From Chaunax sp. Z400 (Eukaryota > Chordata > Actinopteri > Lophiiformes > Chaunacidae), in assembly GCA_037577475.1 (NCBI GenBank), contig CM075203.1, positions 19,616,091 through 19,680,090 of the forward strand: 64,000 bases of DNA, written 5' to 3'. A program made the position numbers and the translations under genes. The notes beneath the pieces were generated by a model. The model saw only the letters and a program-made list of their open reading frames with translations. It made no database searches and had not been told where the DNA came from. Below are positions 61,631-64,000 of the stretch, one piece after another; position 1 is the stretch's first letter, and each line of letters starts with the position of its first letter.

Positions 61631-62009
61631 CCCTACACAGCAATACTGATAAGTTTCTGCTAATCAATAACACCATTATTAGTATATATTAGTGCCATAT
61701 CACCTATTAGTAAACATTTTCATGTAAATATGCAGACATAAACGATTTTTACTATTTGATACTGATTTTCAATTGTCGATCAAGTTACTCTTCAAATAAA
61801 TACCAAATTTAGGTTCGAATACAGGCTTTGTCAATGTTTGTTTATGTAGAGGCAGCACATGTTTCCCTACATAAGATGGCGGCCGAGTTTGCCATCTTCC
61901 GCCAGTGAAAGCGCTAGTGTTTTTTTTAGCTCTATGCTCTTACCCCTCCAGGTGCCGCCGTCTCCTGACCACCCCTGCCTCTTGCTCTTGCGCGTGCCCG
62001 ACCGGTCAT
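45620..62009 (-). CDS. piwil1: piwil1 (ziwi), complete, 20 coding exons; one extra C in exon 5
   Basis: Germline Argonaute that binds piRNAs and slices transposon RNA in nuage. Exons (minus): 61944-62009, 60389-60506, 59923-60051, 59650-59864, 59258-59380, 58974-59054, 57316-57513, 56692-56800, 55668-55794, 55328-55445, 50882-50996, 50585-50772, 50283-50355, 49950-50150, 49305-49408, 48525-48595, 47637-47790, 46751-46876, 46336-46483, 45620-45736. All have GT-AG sites with matching phases. The start is MTGRARARARGR, the arginine-rich tail whose methylated arginines bind Tudor proteins. Then come N domain, PAZ (about residues 275-390, YNNKTYRIDDI), MID and PIWI. Slicer residues fall at D630 (VGIDCYHD), E668 (KGQE), D700 (YRDGVGD) and H834 (QYAHKLAF). 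The end LLFYL is the usual Piwi C-terminus. Total is 2581 bases; without the surplus base of the C8 run it is 859 residues, close to the 861 of human PIWIL1. piwil2 is excluded by the N-terminus. Large introns hold repeats, including a 663-bp tandem duplication. Confidence 0.95.
45790..45975 (+). repeat. dispersed fish repeat in the last piwil1 intron
   Basis: It shows 'acctctgccaacgaggtcat', 'gtttgtttgttgttctgtca', 'gcaggattatctgaacgtta' and 'gatccagatctagatcctga', the head-to-middle portion of the same common repeat as 43595-43710. Confidence 0.6.
46076..46127. repeat. perfect 25-bp inverted repeat with 2-base loop
   Basis: Left arm 46076-46100 and right arm 46103-46127 are exact complements around 'gt'. 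It is followed by a short (CAT)n run. It lies in the last intron of piwil1, just after the dispersed repeat at 45790-45975. Confidence 0.95.
46951..47190. repeat. 47-bp tandem repeat, five units
   Basis: The unit begins 'gttaccaacatgtcatcctc' and ends 'atagagctgagtct'. Units differ at one site (ttgatag or ttcatag). It is intronic in piwil1, about 75 bases upstream (minus sense) of the exon at 46876. Confidence 0.95.
49028..49206. repeat. 27-bp AT-rich tandem repeat in a piwil1 intron
   Basis: Repeats of 'acgtacatatttctttgcat' plus 'atttctt'. A longer word around 'gtaagagatggtgtctgtct' is also duplicated, at about 49011 and 49121. Confidence 0.85.
51000..53575. other. piwil1: long piwil1 intron, mostly unrecognised DNA
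   Basis: The intron spans 50997-55327. Apart from the possible LINE end and a weak ancestor-like copy of the 663-bp unit (about 52960-53580), I see no coding or RNA gene. Open frames at 51601-51813 and 52426-52785 have no support. Confidence 0.45.
51798..52020 (-). repeat. possible LINE 3' end in a piwil1 intron
   Basis: The start 'tttgattgattgaatttatt' reads on the minus strand as AATAAATTCAATCAATC, the style of 3' end seen in fish LINEs. No coding part is evident. Confidence 0.35.
53580..54905. repeat. 663-bp tandem duplication in a piwil1 intron
   Basis: Copy 1 (53580-54242) and copy 2 (54243-54905) are in register at an offset of 663 bases. They look identical over most of their length, including a 237-base stretch at 54001-54237 and 54664-54900. 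A partial third copy continues to about 54955 before diverging, and a clearly older relative lies at about 52960-53580. Confidence 0.95.
57560..58115. other. piwil1: piwil1 intron, no feature recognised
   Basis: Unique-looking intron DNA between the exon at 57513 and the SINE at 58118. Nothing coding is seen. Confidence 0.4.
58118..58345 (+). mobile_element. tRNA-derived SINE in a piwil1 intron
   Basis: It has an A-box-like tggctcagcgg near 58129 and a perfect B-box word ggttcgatccc at 58170-58180. The body 'gtccttgggcaagatactga' and 'ggtcagtcagactagaaagg' follows. It is the best preserved of the three SINE copies in the window and lies opposite to piwil1. Confidence 0.85.
58346..58965. other. 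piwil1: piwil1 intron, no feature recognised
   Basis: No exon or named repeat seen. The open frames here lack support. Confidence 0.4.
59302..59309 (-). other. piwil1: C8 homopolymer that shifts the piwil1 frame
   Basis: Exon 5 reads ...ITVTLTNELPP, then out of frame; in the neighbouring frame it continues SSPVCLQFYNVIFKR as in the family. Seven C's would keep the frame; eight are present (G8 on the + strand). Exon length (123) is one more than the splice phases require (122). Confidence 0.85.
60585..60775 (-). repeat. dispersed repeat related to 22990-23165
   Basis: It contains 'gatccagatctgggaattta', 'gagacagggcactgccacca' and 'gtagttgagataatgcagat', in the order expected for the tail of the common fish repeat. 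It lies in piwil1 intron 1. Confidence 0.5.
60848..60896 (+). mobile_element. LINE 3' end with CTTA tail
   Basis: 'gagaatttccccactgtggg' plus 'actaataaaggaatatctta' is the same 3' terminus as the LINE at 36994-39535. It is only the tail, in piwil1 intron 1, opposite to the gene. Confidence 0.75.
60900..61860. other. piwil1: AT-rich piwil1 intron 1
   Basis: Very AT-rich DNA with many 'agatatct' words at 61310-61510 and a (TA)n run at 61596-61624. Nothing coding is seen. Confidence 0.5.
61873..61883 (+). promoter_or_regulatory. piwil1: YY1-like motif AAGATGGCGGC in piwil1 intron 1
   Basis: An exact match to the core YY1 word AAGATGGCGGC, 61 bases beyond (minus sense) the donor of coding exon 1. 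Such sites are typical near transcription starts of vertebrate genes. Function here is inferred. Confidence 0.5.
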
Positions 62010-63100
62010 TTTTCTTCAATACTAAAACACCTGTTAATAAAAGGACATTTTAAGATTAATCCAATGCTATGAACAATACACTAGATAAATATTCGGGAAA
62101 TTACTATCTGACATCTAAATAACCTAACAGATGTTATCAAAATGCTGAAAAAAGTCTGAATTAGCACACATAAGATGATTTCTTTTAGCAAACAAGATGG
62201 CGGCTGCAATGAACTTCTTTTTAAACTAGCACCTGGTGCTACATTAAGGTTAGCTCGTCAAAGTAGTAGTATTTTGATCTAATCTAAATTTCGTGAATAA
62301 ATCAAATTGACTACAAATTCAATACATTCTTAAGTGAAAAATAGCATGATTTATGTCAATTTTAAGAAACATACTCACTTTGGAGGAAAGTTAAAGGTGA
62401 CTCACCAATCAATGGAGGAATCCGCCAACAAGTGCATCCAAAATGAGGAGTATGAGTAATTATACGCCTCTTCACTGAGAAAATTATTACGCTTCCGCTA
62501 TCTCATGAAACCTTTATTCAGCCTTCTTCAAGGATCATTGTTTATCAAAAGAGCATAACGTTCACCATAAATTCAACAAAGATGTTATTGAGTGGTTTTT
62601 GAAGGAAATTAGCAGAAAAGCCCCAGAACTACTTTTTTAAGCGCAGTGATCCGGATGCTATAGTGTCATTTTCTTAAACGCTGCAATCTCAAATATGACC
62701 ACTAGATGGAGGCAGCGCCCATATAGTAAATATACAGACTCAGGCTTTTTGTATATTAGGTTTTAATGGCAAAACACACAATTTATCAGCTCTCTGCAAT
62801 GACAAATCGAACAAGAACAGATTAAATAGCCCAACACAACATATATTATAAGTGTTTTTCTCAAATCCAAGCCTGAAGTCTCCTTTCCTGACTCCTGCAG
62901 TCTCTAAATGATCAAACCCTTAATGGCCAATGTCTGTAGTTCTTTGTGGAGACCGTACACCCGTTCTCCAATCAACTCAGTGACTGTGGATATTAAGATG
63001 ATTCTCTGACATCATTTGATGTGTCATTTGTTTCACACTGTCTTTATTTACCGATGAGTATATGAACACCAGGAAACAAAGACCATCATATGTATACATA
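62010..63100. other. piwil1: piwil1 5' flank
   Basis: Presumed 5' UTR and promoter region of piwil1 near 62010-62700, AT-rich further right. I see no other gene. Confidence 0.4.
62194..62204 (+). promoter_or_regulatory. piwil1: YY1-like motif AAGATGGCGGC upstream of the piwil1 start codon
   Basis: A second exact copy of the 11-base YY1 word, about 185 bases before the piwil1 ATG (62009). With 61873-61883 it brackets coding exon 1. The promoter or 5' UTR probably lies in 62010-62700, but no TATA box stands out in the right place. Confidence 0.5.
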
Positions 63101-63104
63101 CATT

Positions 63105-63410
63105 CATTCATTCATTGTCTGTAACCCCATTATCCTGTGTAGGGTTGTGGAGGGGCTGGAGCCTATTCCAGCTGACTTTAGGGGCACAAGGCAGGGTTCA
63201 CCCTGGACAAGTCACCAGTTCATGGTAGGGCCACATTGAAAGTTAAACAACCATTCACATTCACATTCATACATACGGTCAATTTAGAGTCACCAGTTCA
63301 CCTCTACTGTATGTTTTTGGTGGTGGGAGGAACCTGGAGAAGCTGGAGAAAACCCACACAGACACAGGGAGAACAAGGAGACTCCACACAGAAAAGTCCT
63401 AGTTTAGTGA
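63105..63410 (+). repeat. dispersed fish repeat (long copy)
   Basis: (ATTC)n-like start, then 'tcctgtgtagggttgtggag', 'caccctggacaagtcaccag', 'tcaatttagagtcaccagtt' and 'aaacccacacagacacaggg', the classic words of a widespread fish repeat. A second, shorter related piece follows at about 63475-63635. Confidence 0.75.
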
Positions 63411-63639
63411 CCACCTCTATAAGGTGACCGCCTGCTGACAGCATCACCTGTTCATATTTTCTGTAACCTGTGTTATTGTATGCTTATCCTTTGTATAGGG
63501 TCACAGGGGGCTGGAGTCTATCCCAGCTGACTTTGAGTGAGAGGCGGAGTACACCCTGTTCAAGTCTTCAGTAAATCACAAGGATACAAAAAAAGACCAA
63601 AAACATTCACACTTACAGGCCATTTAGAGGCAACACTTC

Positions 63640-64000
63640 AGAATCAGAAGAGTTTTTATTGCCAAGTACGTGTGCACATACAAGGAATTTGACTTGGTGT
63701 TCTGGTGCTACACAAAAGTTAACATAAATTCTATCTAAAATAGAAAGTGAGGTAAAAAGAAACATCTTCCATATACAAGAAACAGACTTAACTATGTACA
63801 AGAAACATGTGCAATATACAGTGCAATATTTTTTGTTGTTGTTGTAATGTGCAGTTGTGTGACGATGTGCATGGAGTATGTGCAAAAAATGTCTGTTTTG
63901 TGCAGAGTTGCATTCGAGGCACGGCCATATATAGTGTGTGGAGGATGGTCACCAGAGTGCGTTAATGTAACACATGCGTCCTGGGACTATACGTAAATGA
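63640..64000 (-). mobile_element. L2/Rex-like LINE 3' end, cut by the window edge
   Basis: It matches 25752-26110 in order: 'cagaatcagaagagttttta', 'gtgcacatacaaggaatttg', 'acttggtgttctggtgctac', 'ggcacggccatatatagtgt' and 'cgtcctgggactata'. On the minus strand this is the 3' UTR ending TTGCCAATAAAA-like. The element continues right of the window. Confidence 0.7.

Overview
The window is vertebrate nuclear DNA, almost certainly from a ray-finned (teleost) fish. Evidence: split genes with canonical GT-AG introns, fish-type mobile elements (DIRS-1-like, PIF/Harbinger, Tc1, L2/Rex-like and L1/Tx1-like LINEs, tRNA- and 5S-derived SINEs), very long CA/GT microsatellites, and a malate synthase gene, which placental mammals lack. 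Nothing prokaryotic is present. The gene models below were read by hand from splice sites and family similarity.

Left part (1-13.7 kb). The last three exons of a peroxisomal malate synthase lie on the + strand (1471-7950, ending in the SKL targeting tripeptide). Its last intron is filled by a decayed DIRS-1-like element and an L1-like fragment. A 31-bp minisatellite follows the gene. Next come a PIF/Harbinger transposon carrying both of its genes in broken form, and a tRNA-derived SINE.

Middle part (15-43.5 kb). Three incomplete copies of housekeeping genes lie in a row on the - strand. The naa15-like copy (15.2-20.1 kb) lacks its first exon(s) and the whole middle of the protein. The trappc11-like copy (27.7-39.6 kb) lacks its 5' half, at least one inner exon and the last exon, and carries an in-frame TAG. 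The spdl1 (Spindly) fragment (42.0-43.5 kb) has five pieces. Between and inside them are a strand-switching CA/GT microsatellite, a 23-bp minisatellite with 210-bp higher-order repeats, a nearly intact LINE and two dead Tc1-type elements.

Right part (45.5-62 kb). A complete piwil1 (ziwi) gene of 20 coding exons lies on the - strand, from the arginine-rich start MTGRARARARGR to the terminal exon. The catalytic residues D-E-D-H are intact. Its coding length is 2581 bases, one more than a multiple of three, because of an eight-C run in exon 5. Its introns hold a 663-bp tandem duplication, a 47-bp tandem repeat, a perfect 25-bp hairpin and several SINE/LINE pieces. The last 2 kb is upstream DNA plus common dispersed repeats and a LINE 3' end.

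The main story is one intact germline gene of the piRNA pathway beside a series of same-strand partial gene copies in a transposon-rich setting. Those copies could be a decaying segmental duplication, a sex-linked or supernumerary-type region, or assembly loss at repeats. The sequence alone does not decide between these.
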